From assembly GCA_005768725.1 (NCBI GenBank), contig VAFM01000001.1, positions 620,001 through 684,000 of the forward strand: a DNA stretch of 64,000 bases, written 5' to 3'. Positions 17,244-25,193 of the stretch are shown piece after piece. The notes under the pieces are model-generated. The model was given only the letters and a program-made list of their open reading frames with translations, did no database searches and was not told the origin of the DNA. A program made the translations under genes and the position numbers. Numbering within the stretch: the stretch's first letter is position 1; every line of letters starts with the position of its first letter. Origin of the DNA: Blastochloris viridis. GTDB taxonomy: Bacteria; Pseudomonadota; Alphaproteobacteria; UBA2136; UBA6156.

Positions 17244-17654
17244 CTAGCGGGAAAGATTCTTCTCTATTTCACCGAAAATCTTACGGGAGAATTCATCCTG
17301 AGACGTGCCCGTGACCTGAAGCTGGAAACGCTTCTCGGTTCCAATAGCTACCTTCGCGGAGTCAGCTCCTATACGGGTTACGTCTATCCGGCCAACCTCG
17401 CCCCAACTGAAGGCTGACATCGGCTTGCTAAAATAGACCTCGCTAGTGGGATCGCCAGCCTTGGTGTTCTTGAAGTTATAACCAAGGGCATCAAAGCTCT
17501 TTTCGGTAGCCTGCACGACCCGTTCCTTGCTGGCATTGAAGGTTTTGGAGGGGACGGACGCCATATCTTGGCTTTCCAGGCTGGAAACGCCCGCGCAGCC
17601 TTGAAGGAGAAGCCCTGTGGCCACAACAGCGCCCAACGACATAATTTTGAACAT
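17244..17654 (-). CDS. Predicted lipoprotein
   Basis: This 136-residue protein has a lipoprotein signal peptide and lipobox LLLQGC with Cys20. The mature part is about 115 residues with mixed charge and no recognised domain (motifs SKERVVQATEKSFDALGYNF and EVYFSKPMSAFSWGEVGRI). It resembles small outer-membrane-directed lipoproteins in layout. A longer upstream frame is rejected because the signal peptide fixes the start at 17654. It sits downstream of the RTX gene but is separated from it by a terminator. Confidence 0.7.
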   Translation of the reverse strand: MFKIMSLGAVVATGLLLQGCAGVSSLESQDMASVPSKTFNASKERVVQATEKSFDALGYNFKNTKAGDPTSEVYFSKPMSAFSWGEVGRIDVTRIGADSAKVAIGTEKRFQLQVTGTSQDEFSRKIFGEIEKNLSR

Positions 17655-17718
17655 GAATGATTTCCTTTCTTTGCGTGGGATTATGGTCGACCGGCCGAAG
17701 CGGTCAAGCCTTAATAAA

Positions 17719-17740
17719 AAGGGCCGGTAGACCGGCCCTT
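17719..17740 (-). terminator. Intrinsic terminator of the RTX gene
   Basis: GGGCCGGT and ACCGGCCC form a strong stem, followed on the minus strand by TTTTTATT. It lies 6 bases beyond the stop of the frame that continues the RTX protein. Confidence 0.75.
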
Positions 17741-17849
17741 CCCTTTTAGGACTGCCAAGAAGCGGCAATCGTATTCTGCACACTTTGGGGCAGGTCGCCC
17801 AATGTGCTGATGGAACCCAATGCCTGCGGATTGAACCCCGCCATGGCAC

Positions 17850-20033
17850 TCACGAGTTGATCCACCTTGTTCTTGGTAAGGTAGATCCATCCTCGGCATT
17901 GCTGGCCCACGTAATTACATAGCCACCATCCTGAAGACGTGCCATGCGGGTATTAATCCGCTTGGTTACGTCCGTCACATTCGCAAATCCATAGGTGGAA
18001 ACCGTATTCTCACCGGTCTGCGGGGTAAAGCTATTGGTGGAAGTTTGCGAAGCCGACACCACAACCGTACTGGTGAATTCACGCTCAATACCTTCAGGCG
18101 AAACCAGCACATACTTGAAGCTTGTCGATCCCGTGAAGTTCTCCGGAGCGGCATAAGCAATGCCTACCCGACCATTCGTATATTGGGTATCGGCAAAACC
18201 AAATGCCGGTTGCTGGGTCACATATGCGGTATAGCCTTCGGGAGCAGATACCCAGCCGGCGTACTTAGTGCCCTGGGCTAACACAAGGCTCTTGGTCACA
18301 GGCTGGTACAACTCGGAAATAACGATTTCCTTCTCACCAAACTGCACTTTTTCAACGCTGGTCAGTGTATTTGACCCATCGGGAGCGTCCGGTCGAAGGT
18401 CAATGATCTGTTGAAGGGTGCCATCGTTATTGAAAATGATGGAATAGTCCTTAACGTCACCCGACAAGATCAAGGTATCAAACCCATTTCCACCGTCGAT
18501 GATATTGGTTCCTTTTCCACCAATCAGAATATCATCACCGTCACCACCATTTAGCGTATCGTTTCCATCCTCACCGAAGAGAATATCGTTACCGTTGCCA
18601 CCGTTCAGGGTATCGTTACCAACCCCACCATTGAGGTAATCGCCACCATCTCCGCCGTTAAGGATATCATCTCCTTGCTCACCAAAGAGAATGTCATTTC
18701 CAGCATCGCCGTTCAGGGTATCGTTACCATCGCCACCGCTCAGGAAGTCATCCCCTTCTCCACCGGAAATGGTATCCACACCTTGTTCACCATAGAGGGT
18801 ATCGTTACCTGTACCTCCAGTAATCGTATCATTACCAAAACCACCGAAGATTTTATCGTTGCCAGCTTCGCCATTCAGGATATCGCTCCCTTCACCGCCA
18901 AAGATGATGTCATGATCGATTCCACCGTTGATGGTGTCATTACCACCGTTTCCATACAGTTGGTCATTGGCAGAGTCACCGTTGATATTCTCGCCAGCAA
19001 ACAGACCCACAATCCGGTCAGAATAGCCAGAACCGGCAAGAACAGTTTCGTAGTAGTCATAGATGAAGATTTTCTTCTTCCCGTACCAAGTCTTCTTTGA
19101 CCATGAGCGAACTTGAACGTCATTATATAATTCAAGCTGATATGCATCGGTAATTACCGAAGTATCAAAATTGTTTGTAAGCCAATCCGTTGAGAACGCC
19201 GTGGACGCCATAAAGGGAGCGGTCAACTGTTGATACATGGATTTCTGACTGGCGAAGATGCTCGGCAAGCCACCTCCGTACCACGGGAAGTAACTTCCAA
19301 CCCCTTGACCATCGAATGTCACATATTCAAGCGGGATAAATTTATTCTCATTCTCAATATAAATTTCTGAAATACCTGCCGATACAAAGTGGTCTTTTAC
19401 CGTAATTGTGTCAGTTGAGTCATTCCAGCTAATTAGAAGGTCATCGCCATTGCGATTGAGAAGCGGATCACCATTATACTCGCCTTTTAAGAGAATGAAG
19501 TTGGTACCGGATGTATCTTCAATTGTATCTTGGCCATCACCTGCCTTGAATACATATAGATCATCACCTTCCCCACCGTTCAAGTAATCATTTCCTCGAC
19601 CACCTGCAAGCAGATCGTTCCCTAATTCTCCTAAAAGATCATCGTCTCCATACCCACCGGCTAATGTATCATCTCCAAGTCCACCAAAGAGAATATCACT
19701 TCCAACTCCTCCATCTAAGACATCATCGCCATCACCGCCAAAGAGGGTATCAACACCTTCATCTCCAAAAATGATATCCTTGCCGTTTCCACCTCTTAGA
19801 TCATCATTACCATCACCTCCATTAATGATGTCATTACCATTTCCTCCTTCAATAACATCATCACCTAATCCTCCGTCTACCTCCACGATTTTCTTGAATT
19901 GATCAGCACGTTCGGCACTCCGGCCTGACTGGCGGGCACCGAACAGAATGGCCAGCACGGAAAACGCTGCCGCGCCCCACCCAAGGAGGCGCAGCAGGTT
20001 ACCAGCCAGCCAGTTGATCAGGAGGGAGCGCAT
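17850..20033 (-). CDS. RTX calcium-binding repeat protein with a phage-spanin-derived N-terminus
   Basis: The protein has 727 residues from the ATG at 20033. Residues 1-52 (MRSLLINWLAGNLLRLLGWG onward) match the prophage i-spanin at 31599-31838 in about 42 of 52 positions, including the membrane helix. At residue 53 it switches into RTX nonapeptides of the GGxGxDxLx type (about 53-190), then a haemolysin-related segment and a non-repeat region (about 190-385), a second RTX block (about 385-590), and a C-terminal domain ending GGYVITWASNAEDG. The stop at 17850 seems to follow a frameshift, because another frame continues to 17746. Calcium-binding beta-rolls on a membrane anchor are expected in the periplasm or at the surface. 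No type I secretion genes are nearby. Confidence 0.85.
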   Translation of the reverse strand: MRSLLINWLAGNLLRLLGWGAAAFSVLAILFGARQSGRSAERADQFKKIVEVDGGLGDDVIEGGNGNDIINGGDGNDDLRGGNGKDIIFGDEGVDTLFGGDGDDVLDGGVGSDILFGGLGDDTLAGGYGDDDLLGELGNDLLAGGRGNDYLNGGEGDDLYVFKAGDGQDTIEDTSGTNFILLKGEYNGDPLLNRNGDDLLISWNDSTDTITVKDHFVSAGISEIYIENENKFIPLEYVTFDGQGVGSYFPWYGGGLPSIFASQKSMYQQLTAPFMASTAFSTDWLTNNFDTSVITDAYQLELYNDVQVRSWSKKTWYGKKKIFIYDYYETVLAGSGYSDRIVGLFAGENINGDSANDQLYGNGGNDTINGGIDHDIIFGGEGSDILNGEAGNDKIFGGFGNDTITGGTGNDTLYGEQGVDTISGGEGDDFLSGGDGNDTLNGDAGNDILFGEQGDDILNGGDGGDYLNGGVGNDTLNGGNGNDILFGEDGNDTLNGGDGDDILIGGKGTNIIDGGNGFDTLILSGDVKDYSIIFNNDGTLQQIIDLRPDAPDGSNTLTSVEKVQFGEKEIVISELYQPVTKSLVLAQGTKYAGWVSAPEGYTAYVTQQPAFGFADTQYTNGRVGIAYAAPENFTGSTSFKYVLVSPEGIEREFTSTVVVSASQTSTNSFTPQTGENTVSTYGFANVTDVTKRINTRMARLQDGGYVITWASNAEDGSTLPRTRWINS

Positions 20034-20088
20034 CAACGGAGCCCTTTCCGCCGACCATTGGTTCTGGCGTAATTGTGTCACCACCATC

Positions 20089-20403
20089 ATGCAGAAGATG
20101 CGGGGGAATTGCCCCGATGAAGCATTGGAACGCTTTGATGCCGTTCGCAATGCTTACGAGGCCAAAACTCCGATTCTGCCCTCCCCGCCGATGTATGGGA
20201 CGCGTACAAAACCCGTCCCTTTGAAAAAGGGCGTCGCCACATCGGAAATACTCCAAGCTCTCGAAACCTTGGCTAAAGATGACGGCAACGGGTTGGCAAC
20301 CCTTGTTAAGCTGATATGGAAACGCAGCAGCTACGACCAGAAATACCGACCGGATATGACGGCAATAGATGAACTGGTGACAGGAATCATCGGCCTGTAC
20401 TAA
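20089..20403 (+). CDS. Hypothetical protein, start uncertain
   Basis: A frame is open from 19948 to 20403, but its first 45 codons are antisense to the RTX gene start, so the ATG at 20089 (MQKMRGNCPDEALERF) is proposed, giving 104 residues. It is mostly helical, with ATSEILQALETLAKDDGNG and TAIDELVTGIIGLY. No family is recognised and no good ribosome site is visible. It ends at a strong terminator. Confidence 0.35.
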   Translation: MQKMRGNCPDEALERFDAVRNAYEAKTPILPSPPMYGTRTKPVPLKKGVATSEILQALETLAKDDGNGLATLVKLIWKRSSYDQKYRPDMTAIDELVTGIIGLY

Positions 20404-20414
20404 CGGCTCAACAA

Positions 20415-20441
20415 GGAGAGGCCCCTTTACGGGGCCTCTCC
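20415..20441. terminator. Intrinsic terminator
   Basis: GGAGAGGCCCC and GGGGCCTCTCC form an 11-bp perfect stem with loop TTTAC between converging genes. Confidence 0.75.
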
Positions 20442-20451
20442 GTTATTATTG

Positions 20452-21483
20452 TTATGCTACAACGGCAGATTCTAAAATCTCAAAAGTATTCGATTGAGAG
20501 TCCAGTCTTGCTTTTACACCAATCGGAAGTGTCATGATAGGATCGGTATGCCCAATATCAATGTTGAAAAGAATCGGGAAGTTATAACCTTCTGTGCGTT
20601 CCTTTATAATCTCTTCAAGCTGTTTTACCTGTTCATCCGTGTAACTCTTTGGGCGCCCAATCAACATTCCAGCACACTGCTCAAATACGCCTGAAAGCTC
20701 CAAATCCGTTAGGTGGGCATCAATCCGTGCCGGTGGTTCACCTTTTGTGATGTCGGCAGAACTTTCCGGCAGCTCCCAGAAGAAGATTTTGCCTTTGCAA
20801 TCAGGCCAATACTTTGTCCCCCGTAAGTGGAGAATAGAGGTAATACATCCGCCAGTAATTTCTCCCGTGCATGTGCCAGCTTTAAGCCACTTGTAACCGC
20901 TATTCGGCTTCATGTTGCGCGGGCGCTCAAGATCGGCTTTGGTAAACCAGTTCAGCAATTCATCTGTCCATTCAGATGAAGGCAAAATCTGTCCAGCCGG
21001 TTCAGGGGACATAACCACTTGTTTGAATGAGTTAACCGTATATGGGTAAATACCAAATGCTTCTGCAAACTGGGTCAGCACTGCGGGGCCATAAAATGTT
21101 ACCAAATCAGCCTGGGTATTAAGAGCAAGATGCAGAACACTAATATCGGAGAATCCCATGAAAATCTTTGGATGCTTGCGAATAAGCTTAAAATCCAAGT
21201 GCTTAAGCACTTGGTTACTATGAAATCCACCAATAAAACAAATAATTGCCTTAATATCAGGGTTGGCAAACATGGCGTGCAGATCAGCCGCCCGTTCTTC
21301 CGGTGTACCCGCCGCATGATCTCGACGATTTAAGGCATTATCCGCAACAACTACATTGAAACCCATGGATTTCAGGGTTTCAATTCCCTTTTCCACACGG
21401 TACGGCAACATTGCCGCAAGCGGGGAAGAAGGACTTACAAGGCCGATTGTGTCTCCTTGTTTGAGTATCTGGGGCTTTATCAT
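20452..21483 (-). CDS. S66-family serine peptidase, MccF/LD-carboxypeptidase-like
   Basis: This 343-residue protein matches the S66 family: GDTIGLVSPSSPL at the start, the nucleophile in FMGFSDIS (Ser112), GGCITSILHLRGT mid-protein and the catalytic His in FNIDIGHTDPIMTLPIGV. Family members are either LD-carboxypeptidases of peptidoglycan recycling or MccF proteins that cleave microcin C-type peptide-nucleotides and give immunity. The length and the long SSADITKGEPPARIDAHL loop favour the MccF side, but the sequence cannot settle it. No signal peptide is present. It is monocistronic. Confidence 0.85.
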   Translation of the reverse strand: MIKPQILKQGDTIGLVSPSSPLAAMLPYRVEKGIETLKSMGFNVVVADNALNRRDHAAGTPEERAADLHAMFANPDIKAIICFIGGFHSNQVLKHLDFKLIRKHPKIFMGFSDISVLHLALNTQADLVTFYGPAVLTQFAEAFGIYPYTVNSFKQVVMSPEPAGQILPSSEWTDELLNWFTKADLERPRNMKPNSGYKWLKAGTCTGEITGGCITSILHLRGTKYWPDCKGKIFFWELPESSADITKGEPPARIDAHLTDLELSGVFEQCAGMLIGRPKSYTDEQVKQLEEIIKERTEGYNFPILFNIDIGHTDPIMTLPIGVKARLDSQSNTFEILESAVVA

Positions 21484-21580
21484 GGTAATTCCTTAATTTG
21501 AAGTTACAGGATAAATTGGCTCAGAATGAGCTTCTATGGAAGCTATGATTAAAACTAAATTTACAAGTATGGCGCATAAA

Positions 21581-21608
21581 AAAGCGGCCCATGTTTCTGG
21601 GCCGCATT
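21581..21608 (-). terminator. Intrinsic terminator of the Nudix-like gene
   Basis: GCGGCCC, an 8-base loop and GGGCCGC, with TTTTTT on the minus strand. Confidence 0.8.
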
Positions 21609-21619
21609 TCTCTTAATAA

Positions 21620-22132
21620 TTAAGCTCCTTGGTAACGGGCAATCATCCCGCGCACCGCAGAGTCCAGCGAATCAAACTTGCGCTCCATAATCTCCCTCTT
21701 GCCGTGTTGGAGCCAGACATGACCCACATAGTCACGGCTCAGGCAGAAGCGTTCCAGCATTTCTTCATTCCCGCGGCGCAGCACGCCCACGGCATAGGTA
21801 TAAACCAGACGGCGGTAAACCTTGCCGTTCTGCTCAGTCTTGACCACGCGAGTACCGATAACGGCGGGCTGGGTCAGCTCCACCATCAGGCTGGTGGCTT
21901 CGCGGGCGATACGGAGGGCGGCATTGTCCGGCAGCTCGTCCAGTCCCACATCCCCACTCGGAATGCTCCAGAAATTGGCGGTAAAGGCGCCACCGAATGG
22001 GCTGACCATCAAAACCTCTTCACCCGTATCAACCACCACTTCAACACTCACGCGGTAAGCGCGGTAATCTTCCATGGGAATGGGCATGATGCCCGTTTGC
22101 GCCTGTTGACTTTCGGTGCCTTGATAATCCAT
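21620..22132 (-). CDS. Nudix-like domain protein with degenerate catalytic box
   Basis: The 170-residue protein has a Nudix-type layout: a beta strand FWSIPSGDVG followed by a helix in the position of the Nudix box. Aligned to GX5EX7REUXEEXGU it reads G-DVGLD-E-LPDNAAL-RIAREATSL. The first Glu of RE is Ile, the second Glu of EE is Ala, and the Gly is Ser. Metal-dependent hydrolysis is therefore doubtful, and it may be a sensor or binding domain. The C-terminal half has no recognised motif. It diverges from an XRE regulator operon across a 270-base gap. Confidence 0.55.
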   Translation of the reverse strand: MDYQGTESQQAQTGIMPIPMEDYRAYRVSVEVVVDTGEEVLMVSPFGGAFTANFWSIPSGDVGLDELPDNAALRIAREATSLMVELTQPAVIGTRVVKTEQNGKVYRRLVYTYAVGVLRRGNEEMLERFCLSRDYVGHVWLQHGKREIMERKFDSLDSAVRGMIARYQGA

Positions 22133-22320
22133 CGTTGCCTCCTGGTCTTTCGGTTTGGGCGCGGTTTGCTGCCCTCTGAAATAATGATGGTCAACTTTCT
22201 GACCTTTTCAAGTGCCAGATGGTCATAATTTTAACCTTATTACCACTCCACAGGCATTTTTATGAAAAACACAAACACATTATATTTATATAAATCAATT
22301 AACTACATAGTATCAGGCTT

Positions 22321-22341
22321 CTGACACTCCCCAAATGTCAG
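22321..22341. promoter_or_regulatory. Candidate operator for the XRE regulator
   Basis: CTGACA and TGTCAG form a 6-base inverted repeat with 9 bases between. It lies 63 bases before the XRE gene start in the AT-rich divergent promoter region. Confidence 0.4.
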
Positions 22342-22403
22342 TCAGAATGTTGGCATTCCCTTCCCCCCTTCCCTATAAAGAAGCAAGAACAGGAGGCCGC
22401 CCC

Positions 22404-22832
22404 ATGCAGACACAAGACCGTGAAAAGCAATTCCGCGCTGAATTCAGCCAGCGCCTGCGCGAAGCGATTGAGCAAAGCTCCTATACTTACCAAAAGGATT
22501 TTCAGGAAGCCGCCGGTATCTCGAACGGCACCTTGAAGAACTGGCTTTCCGGCACCTTCATGCCGGGGGTTTATGATTTGAAGCGCATGAGCGATTTGCT
22601 GGGCGTGGACTCTCTGTGGCTGGGGTTTGGCGTCGGCAGCATCCATGACAGCCAAGAGTCCCTGCGTCAGCTTCTGACCCGCCACCATGCCCTTGTGACC
22701 AAGGTGCTGGCTGATGTGCGTGAGTTTTCAACACAGCGGGGTTTGAGTAATGAAACCGCCACCACCATGTTCATTGACTACCTTGATAATGAAATTCACA
22801 CTTCCAAGGAGAAGCAAGCAAAGGCCAGCTAA
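22404..22832 (+). CDS. XRE-type helix-turn-helix regulator
   Basis: A 142-residue protein. The start at 22404 has AGGAGG 7 bases upstream and is preferred over a frame from 22335. The N-terminal HTH reads FSQRLREAIEQSSYTYQKDF-QEAAGISNGTLKNWLSG-TFMPGVYDLKRMSDLLGV, a Cro/CI-type fold. The C-terminal 70 residues are helical without a known effector domain. It directly abuts a small membrane protein and a DMT exporter, so it likely controls that operon, perhaps through the nearby CTGACA repeat. Confidence 0.8.
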   Translation: MQTQDREKQFRAEFSQRLREAIEQSSYTYQKDFQEAAGISNGTLKNWLSGTFMPGVYDLKRMSDLLGVDSLWLGFGVGSIHDSQESLRQLLTRHHALVTKVLADVREFSTQRGLSNETATTMFIDYLDNEIHTSKEKQAKAS

Positions 22833-23162
22833 ATGGGTAAAGACCCGTCCAAAGGTAAAGTGATTGAATTCAGCTCGGCACGCAAAAGTGCCGAATCTGC
22901 AACCGAAGTCAAGGCGGCGGCCAATGCGGCCCCAGCTCCACGCGGCGGAGGTTTTATGGAAACATGGCTCAAAGGCCATGAGGACAGCCAAGCCCTCGTT
23001 AAAGAGAACCTCTCGCTGCGAGAACAGCAGCGGCGTTTGGAAGAAGAGCGGGGTGATTTCATCCCAAATACCTCGGAAAGCCTTCTTTATTATATATCAC
23101 TGGGCATAGCGACCTTGATGCTTATCGGCACACTTGCCGCAATCTTTATAAAGGCTTCCTGA
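22833..23162 (+). CDS. Tail-anchored coiled-coil membrane protein
   Basis: The 109-residue protein starts immediately after the XRE gene stop. It has a polar N-terminus, a Pro/Gly linker (APAPRGGGF), a coiled-coil helix (ENLSLREQQRRLEEERGDF) and a C-terminal membrane helix (LYYISLGIATLMLIGTLAAIFI). This looks like a cytoplasmic coiled coil anchored at its C-terminus. No family is recognised. Its position between a regulator and a transporter suggests an accessory role in the same operon. Confidence 0.6.
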   Translation: MGKDPSKGKVIEFSSARKSAESATEVKAAANAAPAPRGGGFMETWLKGHEDSQALVKENLSLREQQRRLEEERGDFIPNTSESLLYYISLGIATLMLIGTLAAIFIKAS

Positions 23163-23164
23163 TC

Positions 23165-24145
23165 ATGATGATGAAAGGCATCTTTTTTGCCCTCACCACC
23201 GTCCTGCTTTGGGGGCTGGATGATGTGTTCTGCCGCATTGTCCTTACCAACTGGACAATCCAACCGATTGTCTTCACGTCCTTCGCCTCTTTTTCTGCCG
23301 CCTATGCGTTGCTGATTATCGCTGGCCCCGGCAAGCTGGGTATCGCCACACTTCGCCAGCCTCATACCTGGCTATATAGTTTTCTGGTTGTGATGGTGAA
23401 TATCGGTGTTATCTACCTGCTCTCCCTGGTGAGTGCCACCGAGAAAGCCCTGCTCATTCGTATCAGCGTGATTTTCTCCCTTATCATCGCGTGGATGTTC
23501 CTGAACCGCAAACCTTACTGGTCAGACCTTGTAGGTGCCTCCGTCATTTTGCTGGGTGTGGGTCTTGTCATTGCCCACCTCACAGCGGATATTCGCGTGC
23601 TGGCCGTCATAACCCTCCTGATAACGGCTCTCTTCTACACCGCCCGCATGGTGGTGACAGAAACCCACCCGACCTCCAACCAGGCCACCACTATTAAAGA
23701 CCGTTGCCGCACAACCGGCTACGTCCTGATGGCAACCAGCTTTGTGTTTCTGTCCTTTTCCTTGCTGGGGGCCTGGCTGAAAGTCCAGATTCCAGCCGAA
23801 CAACTACTGGCAAATCCCTTGCTGGCGGCTATGCCCTCATTGTCCGACTTTACCTCACCGGCTACGGTTTTCGCAGGCATCCTGCTGGGACTATTTAATA
23901 TTTCCCTGAGTACCTACTTTTGCTTCTATTCCACCCAAATTCTGAAAAGCGAGGTTTTCCTGATGATTTCCGGTATAACCCCCGTCTTTATTTTCGGTAT
24001 GGAATATGTCGCCAGCCTGTTCGGATTGCTGGATTTATCTTCCCTTTCCCCTATCGACCTACTTGCAGGAGCCCTGACAATCGGGGGGGGTCTGTTCATG
24101 GTAGGGATGCGTTTCCGCCGAACCAGAATGCAGGGAAACTTGTAG
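23165..24145 (+). CDS. EamA/DMT-superfamily transporter
   Basis: This 326-residue protein has about ten predicted membrane helices in two EamA-like halves, starting GIFFALTTVLLWGLDDVF with SLVSATEKALLIRISVIFSL in the first half and LYFT-like VFLMISGITPVFIFGMEYV in the second. DMT proteins export metabolites or drugs. The cytoplasmic loop between the halves is longer than usual (TETHPTSNQATTIKDRCR). It is the third gene of the XRE operon, and the substrate cannot be predicted. Confidence 0.8.
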   Translation: MMMKGIFFALTTVLLWGLDDVFCRIVLTNWTIQPIVFTSFASFSAAYALLIIAGPGKLGIATLRQPHTWLYSFLVVMVNIGVIYLLSLVSATEKALLIRISVIFSLIIAWMFLNRKPYWSDLVGASVILLGVGLVIAHLTADIRVLAVITLLITALFYTARMVVTETHPTSNQATTIKDRCRTTGYVLMATSFVFLSFSLLGAWLKVQIPAEQLLANPLLAAMPSLSDFTSPATVFAGILLGLFNISLSTYFCFYSTQILKSEVFLMISGITPVFIFGMEYVASLFGLLDLSSLSPIDLLAGALTIGGGLFMVGMRFRRTRMQGNL

Positions 24146-24155
24146 ACTAAATTAT

Positions 24156-24563
24156 CTATAATTTCTCGCCTAATTCCACTCTCGCCTGTTCAAATTGAGG
24201 TGCCGTTGACACAATCCACTTCCATAGCGGTGTAGACGCCTGCAAAAGTCCGCGTCCCAGAGGGCTTAATTCATATTCAGTACGCGGTGGTACCTGTTTT
24301 TTAAAGGCCCGCTTGATTATAAGCCCGTCCCGTTCCAACCCTTTTAAGGTCTGATCCAAAACCTTATAGCTGATACCGTTAACCCTCTCGAAGATATCCT
24401 TAAACCGAATAGGCTCACCTGCTACAGCCAGAACGTACAACACCCAGAGAGACCATTTACCTGCCAGCTTTTCAAAGATTTCCCGAATCAGAATCCCCCT
24501 ACTCTCTGATATTGTCTCAGAAATGCTAACGACTTCTTTGGCAATCTCTCTTGTTAATTCCAT
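24156..24563 (-). CDS. HxlR-family winged-helix regulator
   Basis: The 135-residue protein has the core KWSLWVLYVLAVAGEPIRFKDIF, NGISYKVLDQTLKGLERDGLI and PPRTEYELSPLGRGL. It shares the N-terminal extension and overall pattern of the HxlR protein at 16642-17055. It converges on the DMT transporter with only 10 bases between stops. HxlR proteins often regulate genes for redox or quinone stress. Its target is not evident here. Confidence 0.85.
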   Translation of the reverse strand: MELTREIAKEVVSISETISESRGILIREIFEKLAGKWSLWVLYVLAVAGEPIRFKDIFERVNGISYKVLDQTLKGLERDGLIIKRAFKKQVPPRTEYELSPLGRGLLQASTPLWKWIVSTAPQFEQARVELGEKL

Positions 24564-24650
24564 TCAATCGTTCCCAGATAGATCAATCTGGGCTCCTTAT
24601 AGAAGCCTGCATTAGTATTATTATCATACCAATTTAAGACAAAGAGGAAG

Positions 24651-24866
24651 TTATATCAGGTGGTACCGACCATTTCGCTTTCCACCTGAAAAACAAACCA
24701 TTTTCCGTGTAACAAGCCCTCCCACATCCCGCTTGGCCGTCCTCAAACAAACCTGCCAAATTCGCATTACATCCTCTATTCTTACCATCCGATCCTGCTG
24801 AAGTTCACCAATGAACCACAGCTGCCTCTGGTTCAAACCGGAGGCAATTTTGGCATCAACCACCAC
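24651..24866 (-). CDS. Small protein with winged-helix-like motif
   Basis: A 71-residue protein starting at GTG. The segment RQLWFIGELQQDRMVRIEDVMRIWQVCLRTAKRDVGGLVTR fits a DeoR/MarR-like helix-turn-helix followed by a short wing (KMVCFSGGKRNGRYHLI). It begins two bases after the stop of the upstream small gene, so the two are coupled. The function is unknown, and a truncated or stand-alone regulator is possible. Confidence 0.5.
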   Translation of the reverse strand: MVVDAKIASGLNQRQLWFIGELQQDRMVRIEDVMRIWQVCLRTAKRDVGGLVTRKMVCFSGGKRNGRYHLI

Positions 24867-24868
24867 GT

Positions 24869-25069
24869 TTATGGTGACAAATCTGTCCCCATAAACGGCT
24901 TCCCATCCTCACACGCTTTTAATCCCAACCTCATTTCAGGCCATGCCTCTGAATGCTTCATGATGTGTCGGATATTATCTTTGATGGATATCAACACGAT
25001 CTGGTTGGCCATCAGGTGCGCGATATCATCTAACCTAGGTTGGTAGCGAAAAGATTTACGCATTTCCAT
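24869..25069 (-). CDS. Small hypothetical protein
   Basis: This 66-residue protein (RYQPRLDDIAHLMANQIVLI in the middle) has no recognised domain and no membrane segment. It lies directly before the winged-helix-like gene with a two-base gap, suggesting a small operon. Confidence 0.4.
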   Translation of the reverse strand: MEMRKSFRYQPRLDDIAHLMANQIVLISIKDNIRHIMKHSEAWPEMRLGLKACEDGKPFMGTDLSP

Positions 25070-25193
25070 AATCTCATCTCAAACTTCTAATGATATAAAG
25101 CCTCCCCTTGATTATACATTAAAGCTAGGTATCGTAGCACCTTTTTTGCAAGGAAAGACGATGAAGTCCTTCCTCGATTCTAAAATCTTTCTT

